A stretch of 64,000 nucleotides of DNA from RGIG5612 sp045627365 (GTDB taxonomy: Bacteria; Bacillota; Clostridia; Lachnospirales; Lachnospiraceae), in assembly GCA_045627365.1 (NCBI GenBank), contig JAZQNN010000009.1, positions 1 to 64,000 of the forward strand, written 5' to 3'. A program made the translations under genes and the position numbers. Shown in pieces: positions 32,887 through 42,579 of this stretch (position 1 is its first letter; each line of letters begins with the position of its first letter). The notes under the pieces were generated by a model. The model had not been told where the DNA came from. It saw nothing but the letters and a program-made list of their open reading frames with translations, and searched no databases.

Positions 32887-33848
32887 GCTTTCTGCAACCC
32901 CCTCTTCTTCTTAGGCTTGTTATACTGAGCCTTGATACGCGGATCAAGGAAAGCATACGCAAGGTCCATGATGATAATTACGATTGATGAGTAGATCGCA
33001 AAGAATATTACGCACGCACGAACTACCGGGTAGTCATGCTGGTTGATTCCTGTCAGCAGGTAAGTACCAACGCCGGGAATCGAGAATACAGTCTCCATAA
33101 CCGGTGAGCCGCCGAGAACGTGAGCAAGACCTCCGCCGACACCTGTGATGATAGGCATCATTGCGTTAGGAAGCATATGTTTTCTGGTGATGATCTTCTC
33201 ACGCTGACCTTTGGCGCGTGCAGTCGTAACAAAGTCTGCCCTGATAACCTCAAGTACGCTGGATCTGGCCTGTCTTGCGTTAACTGCCAGGCCGCCCAAG
33301 GAGCTTGCGATTATAGGCATTATATAACTTGCAAATCCGTTATCGATACCGTAAGCCGGAAGCAAGTGTAAAGTCGATGAGAATAAAAGTATAAGCAGTA
33401 ATGCCACGAAGAAGTCAGGCGCCGATATGAAAATCATCGCGATCATCATAACAAAGGAATCCTGCCATTTGCCCTCGTGAGTGCCGGCCATAATACCGAG
33501 TATTGTACCAAGAACTACGTTGAATATAAGTGCCGGAAGGCCTACTGTAAGTGTTCGTGGAATTCGAACAAGAAGTTCGTCCAAAACCGAAGAGTTGAAC
33601 TTCCAGGAATTGCCGAGGTCGAACTTGATAAAGGTATTGAACATAAATTCGCCAAGCTGAGGCAGATATGGTTTGTCAATACCCATCGCCACTTCCTTTT
33701 TTGCAATATCTTCCGGAAGGGCGTCAGATCCGAGTAATATCTGTGCAGGATTACCCGGAGTGAAGTAAGTTAATGTAAAGATAACGATCGCTGCACACCA
33801 CAGGATCACTATCAACATTAACAGTCTTTTGATGACGTATCTAATCAT
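32883..33848 (-). CDS. oppB: Oligopeptide ABC transporter permease OppB
   Basis: 321 residues with six membrane helices. The N-terminus MIRYVIKRLLMLIVILW and the EAA loop FVTTARAKGQREKIITRKHMLPNA are typical of OppB/DppB. It forms the membrane channel with OppC. GGAGGATATTTAA precedes the ATG. A hairpin at 33875-33902 separates it from oppA. Confidence 0.95.
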   Translation of the reverse strand: MIRYVIKRLLMLIVILWCAAIVIFTLTYFTPGNPAQILLGSDALPEDIAKKEVAMGIDKPYLPQLGEFMFNTFIKFDLGNSWKFNSSVLDELLVRIPRTLTVGLPALIFNVVLGTILGIMAGTHEGKWQDSFVMMIAMIFISAPDFFVALLLILLFSSTLHLLPAYGIDNGFASYIMPIIASSLGGLAVNARQARSSVLEVIRADFVTTARAKGQREKIITRKHMLPNAMMPIITGVGGGLAHVLGGSPVMETVFSIPGVGTYLLTGINQHDYPVVRACVIFFAIYSSIVIIIMDLAYAFLDPRIKAQYNKPKKKRGLQKA

Positions 33849-33874
33849 TTAAATATCCTCCGATAGGTGGATTA

Positions 33875-33902
33875 AACGGAGGGACCCTTAAGGCCCCTCC
33901 GT
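33875..33902 (-). terminator. Intercistronic hairpin between oppA and oppB
   Basis: Outer arms ACGGAGGG and CCCTCCGT pair around an inner CCTTAAGG palindrome. Only a short TTTAAT follows on the minus strand, so it is probably a partial terminator or 3'-end stabiliser. Such an element would raise binding-protein mRNA above that of the membrane components. Confidence 0.65.
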
Positions 33903-33914
33903 CAAAAAGGTCAA

Positions 33915-35510
33915 TCACTGACCAACAAATTTAGATGATGCAGGCATGAAGTAACCTTCGCGGTAATAAATCTCTGCGCAATCCTTGGTGTAAACCAGAG
34001 CGGTAGAGGTATTAACCATTGACTGAACATAGCCCTGCTCAACAGCATAATCAAGAGTAGCTCTCATATGCTCTGCGTCATGAGTAGCGTCTGACATTGC
34101 AGCGCCAACAAGCTCTTTAAGCTTAGGATCATCAATGTATCCATTGGTCTTGCCCTGTCTTGATTCATCATTAAGGGTCATTCCCCAAGAACCAACCATG
34201 TTAGGTCCGCCGATGCAGTTAAGCTGGAACTCCCAAGCTGTAGGATCATCAGTAGTAGTTCTCTTCATATCATTTGAAAGAGCGTTGATCTCAGACTTGA
34301 TACCAACCTGCTCCCAAAGGGTCTGAAGCATTGTAGCTGCCTGCTTGTCAGCCTCAGAAGTACCGCATACGATTGAAAGGGTCTCTCCCTTGTAATCAGA
34401 CTTAGCAAGGTACTCTTTAGCCTTCTCAGGATCGTAATCTGTGAAGTAAGTATCCTTCATAACAAGTGACTCATCATAGTCAACGAAAGATGAGTTACCA
34501 AGTGTATCAGATGGAACATACTGTCCGCCCATTGCCTTGGCAATAGCTGCCTTGTCCATTGCATAGAATGCAGCAATACGAAGGTTTGCATCTGTAGTAG
34601 TTACGTTAGGGATGATTACCCAGTAGTCACCCTGTACAAGGATTTCGGTGTTGTACTTGTCTGCGTACTTGCCGCCTTCCTGGAACTCATCAACCATAGC
34701 AAGCTGGATGTATGAGCAGAAGTCGATTGTGCCGTTCTCAAGACCGATAGCTGCAGTAGCTGCCTCAGCAACTGTCTGAAGTTCGATTTCCTGAACTGTA
34801 GCAACGTGGCACTGTGAAAGGCCTTCAAGGCCGAGTCCCCAGTAATCGTCGTTAGCTTCAAGAACGAGCTTGGAGCCGTTAACGTACTCTTTAACCTTCA
34901 TGCAGCCGGTACCAACGCACTCTTTTGCAAATCCGGCATCACCCTTCTCCTCATAAGACTTCTGTGAGAAGATGATCGTTCTGGTCATGATGAACTCAAG
35001 GTCATTAAGAGCCTTAGGAACATCATTGAAGCTGATCTTTACGTGGCTGTCATCAACTGCTTCGATTCCATCATAAAGATTGAATCTGATGGTGTTGCCT
35101 GTGTTAACAAGATAATCATAGCTGTACTTAACGTCATTAGCTGTGATCGCATTGCCATTCCAGTCCTTAACGCCGTCACGGATCTTGATTAACCAAGCCT
35201 TGCCGCCGTCAACTTCTTCGTAGCTTTCAGCGATGCAAGGACGGAATCCCTGTCCAAGACCGATCTCGTTATCGAACAGTGTCTCGTATACAAGGGAGAT
35301 CCAGTTAAAACGAGGGCCTCCGTTGTATCCGTCCGGTTCAAGATCTTCAGGACCTTCCTGAAGAGCCATGATAACTTTGTCATAACGACCGTTATCAAGG
35401 ATTCTTGAAGCAGATGCCTCGGTCTCTTTGTCACCACCAGTGGTGCCACCGCAGGCTGCCAGAGAGAGCACGAGAACGATAGATAAAACAAGTGCTATCC
35501 ATTTTTTCAT
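33915..35510 (-). CDS. oppA: Oligopeptide-binding lipoprotein OppA (SBP family 5)
   Basis: 531 residues. Lipoprotein signal with LSLAAC (Cys20). The family 5 solute-binding fold includes NWISLVYETLFDNE, ESYEEVDGGKAWLIKIRDGVKDWNGNAITANDVKYSYDYL and, late, the ANLRIAAFYAMDKAAIAKAM segment. It captures peptides or related ligands outside the membrane for the OppBCDF importer encoded directly downstream. Nearby LysR and alpha/beta hydrolase genes could link ligand processing to uptake. AAAGGAGAAAAGAAA precedes the ATG. Confidence 0.94.
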   Translation of the reverse strand: MKKWIALVLSIVLVLSLAACGGTTGGDKETEASASRILDNGRYDKVIMALQEGPEDLEPDGYNGGPRFNWISLVYETLFDNEIGLGQGFRPCIAESYEEVDGGKAWLIKIRDGVKDWNGNAITANDVKYSYDYLVNTGNTIRFNLYDGIEAVDDSHVKISFNDVPKALNDLEFIMTRTIIFSQKSYEEKGDAGFAKECVGTGCMKVKEYVNGSKLVLEANDDYWGLGLEGLSQCHVATVQEIELQTVAEAATAAIGLENGTIDFCSYIQLAMVDEFQEGGKYADKYNTEILVQGDYWVIIPNVTTTDANLRIAAFYAMDKAAIAKAMGGQYVPSDTLGNSSFVDYDESLVMKDTYFTDYDPEKAKEYLAKSDYKGETLSIVCGTSEADKQAATMLQTLWEQVGIKSEINALSNDMKRTTTDDPTAWEFQLNCIGGPNMVGSWGMTLNDESRQGKTNGYIDDPKLKELVGAAMSDATHDAEHMRATLDYAVEQGYVQSMVNTSTALVYTKDCAEIYYREGYFMPASSKFVGQ

Positions 35511-35584
35511 TTTCTTTTCTCCTTTTCTGGAAAATACTATTTCAAATGCTCCTTATGGAACATTTTGCAACAAATTGATCGCTG

Positions 35585-36262
35585 CTACATGGTGTAGCTG
35601 CCCTCTTCCTGCTGTCCCGTCGTGGACAGGGCGCCTTTCTGTTTAAGATACCTGAGACGGTATTCGGTAAACCAGGTTGCACCTGCTGCCAAAGCAGCCG
35701 CAAGGAAGTTGAATATTGATAATAAATCTTTCCTATCGAACTCCGGATGGATCAGTATATATACCAGACTTCCAATACATCCGAGAAAAGCCATTCCGGC
35801 CATTATCAAAGCCTTGACCTTGGTGCTTCCGGATGAAGCCTTATACTGACCTATCGTCTGAACTTTAGGAGACGGAAGGTAATTAACAAATAATGTGTAC
35901 CCGTATATGAATATCATCAGCGCCATACCGAACTCAGGAGCCGCAACGTACCACATCCTGTCGCTTTCCCGCGCCATTAATGCCAGATTGACGAGAAACG
36001 CTGTGTAAATAAGAAACAGGACAACGTAAGCTATCTTGAGGAGTACTGACCTTCTGCCTTCCAGATCCCTCGTATACCAGTCACCGGTATAATTCCTGAA
36101 GATCCTGGTACGTCCATTCTCATCGGTGACCTTGGTCTCTGAATAATCCTCAAAATACCTATGATAGCTTCCGCTATGGTAACTTCTGGCAGTAGCGTCC
36201 TGTTTCATAAGACGCTGCCTGAGTCTGCGGTTGGTTTTTCTGATAAAATCTTTATTTGCCAT
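35585..36262 (-). CDS. Four-helix membrane protein of unknown function
   Basis: 225 residues. About 70 basic and aromatic residues precede four hydrophobic helices (about residues 74-97, 103-125, 147-170, 178-200), and the tail is short and polar. No family is recognised. It lies between LysR and oppA on the same strand, 74 nt before oppA, so it may be a transporter accessory; that is inference from position alone. I see no strong promoter or terminator on either side. Confidence 0.7.
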   Translation of the reverse strand: MANKDFIRKTNRRLRQRLMKQDATARSYHSGSYHRYFEDYSETKVTDENGRTRIFRNYTGDWYTRDLEGRRSVLLKIAYVVLFLIYTAFLVNLALMARESDRMWYVAAPEFGMALMIFIYGYTLFVNYLPSPKVQTIGQYKASSGSTKVKALIMAGMAFLGCIGSLVYILIHPEFDRKDLLSIFNFLAAALAAGATWFTEYRLRYLKQKGALSTTGQQEEGSYTM

Positions 36263-36323
36263 TTGAAAACAGAAATAGCATATCTGAATGGATATGCTAT
36301 TTCGCAGTTATTGTACTATATTG

Positions 36324-37214
36324 TCAATCGATCATCGAAGTATTCTGCCTCGGGTGAGCCTTGATCCATTTCTTGGCGAAAGCCACAAAATCCTGTGTTA
36401 CCCGATTCTGCTTGATATCGTAACGATAACACATACTGATGACGCAGGACATTTCCGGTCTTATCGGTATTACCCTGATTCCCGGTCTTTCAGGAATATT
36501 TTCATATGTGCCGTGGATCAGTGCCATTCCTATATTCTCTCTCACAGCTTTAAGCAAATCATTTCCCATCGGGACGGTCATTGCCAGCTTCCTGGTAAAT
36601 GATACTTTTGAAAAACTGCCGCTGAATGACACTTCAAAAGCGGTATCCTGAGACAGGCTGATGAAAAGCTCGTCCTTGAGTTCTTCAAGCGTTACAGATT
36701 CCCTTCCCGCCAGATGATGATCTTCGCTGACAAGTGCCAGGAGCTCGTTCTTGAAGAATGGTGTGATATCAAGATTGTTCTCAGAATTGATCGGTCTTCC
36801 GATGAAACCAACATCAAGCAAACCCTTTTGAAGCCTCTCTTCGATATTGCCCTCAACAATGTTATCGATATAGTACTCCGGGTAAGCCTTCTTGAAATCG
36901 AGCATCAAGTCAGTGACTTTACCGTCAGCGGAAATCCTTACCGTATTGTTCTCTTCTTCTTCGTCATGAAGATCTCTGAAGCATTTGTCCTGTGCAGCAA
37001 CCAGGTTCTGTGCGAAAGGAAGGAATACCTTACCCTTTTCGTTAAGCACGAAGCCAAGCCTCGTCCTGTCAAACAACATACAACCATACTCAGACTCGAT
37101 TGCCTGAATGTGCCTTATCAGAGTTGACTGAGAGACGAAGAGTTTCTCAGCGGCAGCATAAGAGCTGCCCAGTTCTGCCAAGGCAAGGAAATACTGAATG
37201 TCTCTGGTATCCAT
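36324..37214 (-). CDS. LysR family transcriptional regulator
   Basis: 296 residues from the ATG at 37214 (AAGGAG six bases upstream); a TTG two codons earlier is less likely. The N-terminal winged HTH is TRDIQYFLALAELGSSYAAAEKLFVSQSTLIRHIQAIE, and the rest is the periplasmic-binding-like effector domain with DVGFIGRPI. LysR proteins usually control adjacent genes with a small-molecule co-inducer. The flanking alpha/beta hydrolase and the membrane protein/opp genes are the likely targets; all lie on the same strand rather than divergent. Confidence 0.92.
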   Translation of the reverse strand: MDTRDIQYFLALAELGSSYAAAEKLFVSQSTLIRHIQAIESEYGCMLFDRTRLGFVLNEKGKVFLPFAQNLVAAQDKCFRDLHDEEEENNTVRISADGKVTDLMLDFKKAYPEYYIDNIVEGNIEERLQKGLLDVGFIGRPINSENNLDITPFFKNELLALVSEDHHLAGRESVTLEELKDELFISLSQDTAFEVSFSGSFSKVSFTRKLAMTVPMGNDLLKAVRENIGMALIHGTYENIPERPGIRVIPIRPEMSCVISMCYRYDIKQNRVTQDFVAFAKKWIKAHPRQNTSMID

Positions 37215-37307
37215 ACACAACTCCTTATTTCGCTGGTTTTCTTAGTTGTTGCAATTTTAGCATATCCTTATTCAGTTTTCAATCTGCATACACTTACAAG
37301 CGTCTGA

Positions 37308-38573
37308 CTAGAAAAACAGCTTATCCAGCCAGTCTGCTGCGTAATCAAATGTGTTCTTAACTGTATCTCCGAACTCTCCCGGGAATTTCTCAGCTTCTTT
37401 TACCGGGAAGAAGTTGTGTGATGCACCCTCAACAAATACAAGAGTCTTGTTCTCACAGTTAACAGCTGCCTCGTAGATCTGCTCTGCCGCCAGGAATTCA
37501 TATCCGCCGGCCATACCCATGAGAAGTGTAGGCATCTTAACGTACTTGATGTTGCCTGCCGGTGTGCAGTAGCATGAATCCCAGTCGATACCGTACATAC
37601 GGCTTTCGTCATAATGGAAATCCTTCGTGCGGAGTCCGCAGTTGGTAAGGAATGACTTTACGGTTGAATTGAGTGTTGCCCAACGCATCTGAGTTGTCGG
37701 ATTCTTTCCGCCGCGAGGAAGTCTTCTGGTGTATACGACCTCATTGGTGATAGAACCGTCCGCATGGATCAAAGGCCACTCGTTGATGGTATGTGACAGA
37801 AGACGAACATCCTGTGGGAACATCTTATTGCAAGGTCCGAGCTGTGATGCAGCCGGAACAATAAACGGCTCGTCATCATCGTAATTGCCCTGGCCTGCTT
37901 CAATCAGTTTCAGTCTTTCTATAGCTGCATCTACGATCTTTTCATTCCTTGCGGCCTGCGCCTTCTGGAACTTGGCAACAAATTCATCTGAATAATGACT
38001 TCCGTCCTCACTGAATCCATTGGCAGGATTATAAAGATCAAGCTCTTCATTGAGATTGCGTGCGGAATTCTCGTCTGTGATAGCCGGATCAACGCTGATA
38101 AGTGTCATAACACCATTTCCCCAGTTAGCATCCAGGATCATCATTGCATCCGGAAGCGGAAGAGGCTTTACGTTGCCCATCTTGATTATTCTGTGGTCAT
38201 CCCGGAAAATCTCCGGACCATTCTCTGCAACAGCTGCGTAGCAAGTCATAAGAGTTGCGCCGCCTGAATGGCCAAGGATTACTATCTTTTCTATTCCCGG
38301 AAGGCTCTTAACAAAATTGATGACATCGCCTACATCCTCGATCTTTTTATCGAGAGTTGAACGTGAGTCATTAACTTTTGACCCGAAAGTCGTATATCCT
38401 CTTTTGGCAAGTTCAGGGCCTGGGGTGAATCCGTAGTAATCTCCGTCAGAGTGCAGAAGCACAACAGCTACCTTGCTCTTCTCGCTCTCTTCTATCGGCT
38501 GATATAAAACGCCGCCGAGTCCGAAGTTTATCTTGTAATAGGTGTTCTTGATTTCATAATATTTGTCAGACAT
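37308..38573 (-). CDS. Alpha/beta hydrolase (large, 421 residues)
   Basis: 421 residues. The nucleophile elbow is ILGHSGGATLM (Ser about 102), preceded by VAVVLLHSDGDYY (oxyanion region). A large cap-like insertion of about 200 residues follows, then MPTLLMGMAGGYEFL and the histidine motif VEGASHNFFP. The core and the GxSxG motif are secure, but the insertion does not match a family I know, so substrate is open. GGAGGTCAG precedes the ATG. It lies 93 nt upstream of the LysR gene on the same strand and next to peptide-transport genes. Confidence 0.85.
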   Translation of the reverse strand: MSDKYYEIKNTYYKINFGLGGVLYQPIEESEKSKVAVVLLHSDGDYYGFTPGPELAKRGYTTFGSKVNDSRSTLDKKIEDVGDVINFVKSLPGIEKIVILGHSGGATLMTCYAAVAENGPEIFRDDHRIIKMGNVKPLPLPDAMMILDANWGNGVMTLISVDPAITDENSARNLNEELDLYNPANGFSEDGSHYSDEFVAKFQKAQAARNEKIVDAAIERLKLIEAGQGNYDDDEPFIVPAASQLGPCNKMFPQDVRLLSHTINEWPLIHADGSITNEVVYTRRLPRGGKNPTTQMRWATLNSTVKSFLTNCGLRTKDFHYDESRMYGIDWDSCYCTPAGNIKYVKMPTLLMGMAGGYEFLAAEQIYEAAVNCENKTLVFVEGASHNFFPVKEAEKFPGEFGDTVKNTFDYAADWLDKLFF

Positions 38574-38703
38574 AATACTGACCTCCTAGTAGATCTTACG
38601 GGTATATTACCAAACAAGATTTTAGCTGCATAAACCATAAAACGATTTAGCAAATCATATTGTGCATTGTGTCGTTAAACGTGACATATTAAGAGGCTGG
38701 AAT

Positions 38704-38726
38704 TTGTTCAATTTGCTCATGAACAA
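38704..38726 (+). promoter_or_regulatory. Inverted-repeat operator candidate upstream of the six-gene island
   Basis: Perfect arms TTGTTCA (38704-38710) and TGAACAA (38720-38726) with a 9-nt spacer. It ends 17 bases before the -35 of the island promoter, a position suited to an activator or a distal repressor site. It also lies upstream of the divergent hydrolase gene. Confidence 0.5.
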
Positions 38727-38743
38727 TGGCCGCACAAGATGAC

Positions 38744-38772
38744 TTGTTATCGCAATTATTATGGTGTAGAAT
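38744..38772 (+). promoter_or_regulatory. Candidate promoter of the glycoside hydrolase/TIR/SLOG/HD island
   Basis: TTGTTA (38744-38749), 17-nt spacer, TAGAAT (38767-38772), 42 nt before the first ATG. It is the only clear promoter seen before the six plus-strand genes. Confidence 0.6.
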
Positions 38773-38814
38773 AACTATGTATATTTAAAAATAAACAAAA
38801 GAAATGGCTTTACA

Positions 38815-40716
38815 ATGACTACTTATTCACCCAAATCACATAACTCAGAAAGAGCCGAGTCGATCTACAGAGCAGACTACACCGGCCGCAGTTCTTCGGG
38901 AAGTTCTTCAAGGACTTCTTCTGTCAGAAGTTCTTCAGGATCTTCTTACCGGGGAAGTTCTTCCGGAAGCCGCCCGTCCTCTTCCTACAATCGCAGGAAG
39001 AAGCGCCGCACCAACTGGGGCAAGATCATTATCGCAATACTTATTCTCGCCGCTGTTATCACCGGCGTTATCCTTATTCTTACTCAGTGCAGGAAGGCTG
39101 CAGCCGATAAGGCAAATGCCGCCAAGGTCAGATATGTCGCAAGCGAAGTCGAAACTGTACCTCTCTGGCAGCTTGACGAAGAAGCCGAAGAACCTGTGAT
39201 CCGAAAGATCGACAAGACCATTGCCCGCGGAACATGCATTCAGGGGCTTGGCAAGACTTACACCCAGGACGAACAGTCTTTCGTCACCATCACTATTGGT
39301 GAGGAGAAATATCTTATCGATACCGACTGCCTGCGTGAAACTGACGACGAGCTCGTACTTGAAAGTGAGATCTGGGTGCGCACTTCTTCAACTGTTTACG
39401 CAGAGAAAGACAGTGCGAAGATCGCGTCATTTGCCTACAAGGGAACGCATCTGGATATTGTCGGATATGACGAACTGCTCGAAGACGGCTCTGTAAATAT
39501 GTATGAAGTGCGCTTTGACAGTCCGGAGGACGGAAGCGTGACAGGCTGGGTCTACAGCAAATACTTAGTCCGCACCGAGGAATCTGCCCTCGCGGTCAAC
39601 GAAGAGATCAATGAGATCCACAAAGACCGCATTTACACCGAACTCGAGCTCAACGGCGGCGACCCGCAGAATCTTGACTGGTATCCGGTTGAAAAACCCG
39701 CATTTGAAGATAATCCGATCCTCAAGGAAGCCCGCGGAATGTATGTTTACGGCGGCGTATTCGGAAGGATCGACGAGTACCTCGAAGTTGCCAAGGCAAA
39801 CGGCGTCAACTGCTTCGTTATGGACATTAAGGACGGCTGCCTTTCATGCCCGATGGAATGTGCCAAGGAGCTTGCGCCTTCAGCTTATGAAGACTACTCC
39901 AACTCAGTCGAGGAGGCTCAGGCAGTTGCCAAGAAGATAAAGGATGCCGGCATGTATCTCATCTGCCGAATCGTCGTATTCAACGACGGCTGGTACGGTG
40001 TTGATCATCCGGACGAGTGTATCGAGTCAGATTCCGCGACCCAGCTGTGGCCATCGGCTTACAGCCGCAACTGCTGGTATTACAACGTTCGCCTGGCTGA
40101 AGAGTCAATCGAACTTTTCCAGCCTAATGAAATACAGTTCGACTACGTACGTTTCCCGGAAGAAGCTTACGGCATGTCGCTTGATCCGACCACGGATTTC
40201 AAGAACAGATATGACGAAGATAAGAACGAGTGCATCCAGAACTTCCTGCTCTATGCAGGTGATGTTATCCACCGCCACAATGTTTACCTTAGCGCCGATG
40301 TCTTCGGCGAATGCTCCGGACGCTACGTAACAGCCTACGGACAGTACTGGCCTGCGATTTCAAATGTTGTCGATGCGATCAGCTCAATGCCGTATACCGA
40401 TCATTTCGGAAGAGGTAACGATACATGGTCAGACCCATATCAGACGATCAGTGACTGGGCTGCAGCCGCTCACAACAGACAGACAGAGATCCCAAGCCCT
40501 GCTATCGCCCGTACCTGGATCACCGGTTGGGATGTTCCGTTCTGGGATCCTTATATCACATGTGACGGTGATTATATCGCCGAGCAGGTCAACGCGCTGT
40601 ATGACGAGGAGCTGCCGGGCGGCTTCATAATCTGGCACGGCAATTCGTCCCTGACGCTTTACAAGCAGTATGCGGACGGATGGTCCCGCCATTATACCGA
40701 TAATCCGGATTATTGA
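38815..40716 (+). CDS. Membrane-anchored SH3b plus putative glycoside hydrolase (DUF4015-like), paralogue 1
   Basis: 633 residues. A Ser/Arg-rich cytoplasmic N-terminus (1-65) and one membrane helix (about 70-90) place the rest outside. Residues about 170-265 look like a bacterial SH3 domain (EIWVRTSSTVYAE...GWVYSKYLV). Residues about 300-625 form a putative glycoside hydrolase TIM barrel with NCFVMDIKDG, LICRIVVFNDGW, EIQFDYVRFPEEA, SADVFGECSG, SSMPYTDHFG and ARTWITGW. The Asp of QFDYVRFPE and Glu of DVFGE are the likely acid pair. It is very similar to the next gene and clearly related to the third. Substrate unknown; SH3b domains often bind peptidoglycan. Confidence 0.83.
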   Translation: MTTYSPKSHNSERAESIYRADYTGRSSSGSSSRTSSVRSSSGSSYRGSSSGSRPSSSYNRRKKRRTNWGKIIIAILILAAVITGVILILTQCRKAAADKANAAKVRYVASEVETVPLWQLDEEAEEPVIRKIDKTIARGTCIQGLGKTYTQDEQSFVTITIGEEKYLIDTDCLRETDDELVLESEIWVRTSSTVYAEKDSAKIASFAYKGTHLDIVGYDELLEDGSVNMYEVRFDSPEDGSVTGWVYSKYLVRTEESALAVNEEINEIHKDRIYTELELNGGDPQNLDWYPVEKPAFEDNPILKEARGMYVYGGVFGRIDEYLEVAKANGVNCFVMDIKDGCLSCPMECAKELAPSAYEDYSNSVEEAQAVAKKIKDAGMYLICRIVVFNDGWYGVDHPDECIESDSATQLWPSAYSRNCWYYNVRLAEESIELFQPNEIQFDYVRFPEEAYGMSLDPTTDFKNRYDEDKNECIQNFLLYAGDVIHRHNVYLSADVFGECSGRYVTAYGQYWPAISNVVDAISSMPYTDHFGRGNDTWSDPYQTISDWAAAAHNRQTEIPSPAIARTWITGWDVPFWDPYITCDGDYIAEQVNALYDEELPGGFIIWHGNSSLTLYKQYADGWSRHYTDNPDY

Positions 40717-40743
40717 TCGTAACACTTAAGGAAGCAACTAACT

Positions 40744-42579
40744 ATGCCAACTACTTCAGATAGAAGAAACTTAAATTACAGACAGGGCTCCGCCGGCAGA
40801 CGCCGCAAGAAAAGACGTATTGCCTGGGGCAGGATCATATTGATCGTACTCATTTTCGCGGCCGTTATTACAGGCGTCATACTTTTGCTCACGCACTGCC
40901 ATAAATCGCCCGGCAAAGGGCAGGAAACAGTCCAAGTCAAATACATCGCAGGCACCTCCTCATACGCTGACACCTGGTATTACGACGATTACGAGCAGCG
41001 TCTTATGAAAGTCAATCACGTCATCCCGCGCGGCACCGAGATCGAGCCGCCAAAGGAGACATACACGGAGAACGGCCGCACATATCTCGTCACCGAGTAT
41101 AACGGTGAGAAATACTATATCCACGACGATTGCCTTGTTGACAGCACTGATGACCTGGTCCAGGAAACTGACGTCTGGGTGCGCACTTCAGCAACGATCT
41201 ACAAAGATACAGATTCGCCTAAGATCGCCTCATGGGCACGCAAAGGCACCAACCTCAACGTTATCGGCTTTGATAAACTTCTTGATGACGGCTCCGTTAA
41301 CATGTACAAGGTCCAGTTTAACAGCGAAGTTGACGGCAATGTCACAGGCTGGGTGTACGGCAAATACATGACCGACTCCGAGGAGAAAGCCCTGGCGGTC
41401 AACGAAGAGATCAACGAGCTTCACAAAGACCGTGTTTACAAATATTCCGACCTCGGCGGCGGCTTGCCTACAACGCTTGACTGGTTCCCGGTCGAGAAGC
41501 CGCAATTTGAAGATAATCCCATCCTTCAGGAAGCCCGTGCCATGTACCTGTACGCGGAGGTTTTCCCGAACATCGACGATTACATACAGCTGGCGCTTGA
41601 CAACAACGTCAACTGCATGTGCATGGACGTTAAAGGCTCTGCTCTTTCGTGCCAGTACGATGCCGCTGCTGAGTACGCTCCTTTTGCGAATGAAAAGATC
41701 TGGACATCTCAGGCCAAGGTCGAAGCCGTTGCCCAGAAGATCAAAGACGCGGGGCTGTATCTGATCTGCAGAATAGTCATCTTCAATGACAGCTGTTTCG
41801 CTCATGACCACCCCGAAGAGTGTATCGAATCAGAATCAGCATCACAGCTGTGGCCGTCCGGTTTCAGCCGCGCGTGCTGGGAATACAACCTTACTCTGGC
41901 AGAAGAAGTCATTGAAAGATATCACCCGAATGAGATCCAGTTCGACTACGTACGTTTCCCTGAAGAAGCCTACGCAATGAGTCAGGATGAAACTACGGAC
42001 TTCAAGAACAGATATAACGAAGAAAAGGCCGAGGCCATCCAGAATTTCCTGTTTTATGCAACTGACATAATACATCGCCACAACGTATACCTGAGCGCAG
42101 ACGTATTCGGAGAGTGCTCCGGCAAATACGTGACCGCATACGGCCAGTACTTCCCGGCTATTTCCAACGTTGTTGACGCGATCAGTTCCATGCCTTACGT
42201 TGACCACTTTGGCTTCTCTACCGACACATGGACAGATGCCTATACGACCATGCGCGACTGGGCAGAAGCTGCCCACAACAGGCAGTCAGAAATCGCAACT
42301 CCGGCGATCGCTCGCACCTGGGTAACAGGCTGGAACGTTCCGTGGTGGGCACCGACGATCACCTGCGACGGAGATTATATCTATCAGCAGGTCAAGGCGC
42401 TTTATGACATGGATCTGCCGGGCGGATTCCTTGTATGGAACGGCATATCCAGTATGGTGATTTATGAACAATGTGCCGACGGCTGGGCACGGCATTATAC
42501 GGATAATCCGGATTTTGCCCCGGTGCAAACCGAATCGGCGGATATATCAGAAGAAACTGAAGAAGGGGAAACCTCATGA
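40744..42579 (+). CDS. Membrane-anchored SH3b plus putative glycoside hydrolase (DUF4015-like), paralogue 2
   Basis: 611 residues. Same layout as the preceding gene: a short basic N-terminus (1-27), a membrane helix (about 30-50), an SH3b-like region (DVWVRTSATIYKD...GWVYGKYMT) and the hydrolase domain with NCMCMDVKGS, LICRIVIFND, EIQFDYVRFPEEA, SADVFGECSG and ARTWVTGW. It ends in a short acidic tail (EETEEGETS) absent from paralogue 1. The N-terminal Ser-rich region of paralogue 1 is missing. AAGGAAGC precedes the ATG, 27 nt after the first stop; it overlaps the third gene by four bases (ATGA). Confidence 0.83.
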   Translation: MPTTSDRRNLNYRQGSAGRRRKKRRIAWGRIILIVLIFAAVITGVILLLTHCHKSPGKGQETVQVKYIAGTSSYADTWYYDDYEQRLMKVNHVIPRGTEIEPPKETYTENGRTYLVTEYNGEKYYIHDDCLVDSTDDLVQETDVWVRTSATIYKDTDSPKIASWARKGTNLNVIGFDKLLDDGSVNMYKVQFNSEVDGNVTGWVYGKYMTDSEEKALAVNEEINELHKDRVYKYSDLGGGLPTTLDWFPVEKPQFEDNPILQEARAMYLYAEVFPNIDDYIQLALDNNVNCMCMDVKGSALSCQYDAAAEYAPFANEKIWTSQAKVEAVAQKIKDAGLYLICRIVIFNDSCFAHDHPEECIESESASQLWPSGFSRACWEYNLTLAEEVIERYHPNEIQFDYVRFPEEAYAMSQDETTDFKNRYNEEKAEAIQNFLFYATDIIHRHNVYLSADVFGECSGKYVTAYGQYFPAISNVVDAISSMPYVDHFGFSTDTWTDAYTTMRDWAEAAHNRQSEIATPAIARTWVTGWNVPWWAPTITCDGDYIYQQVKALYDMDLPGGFLVWNGISSMVIYEQCADGWARHYTDNPDFAPVQTESADISEETEEGETS

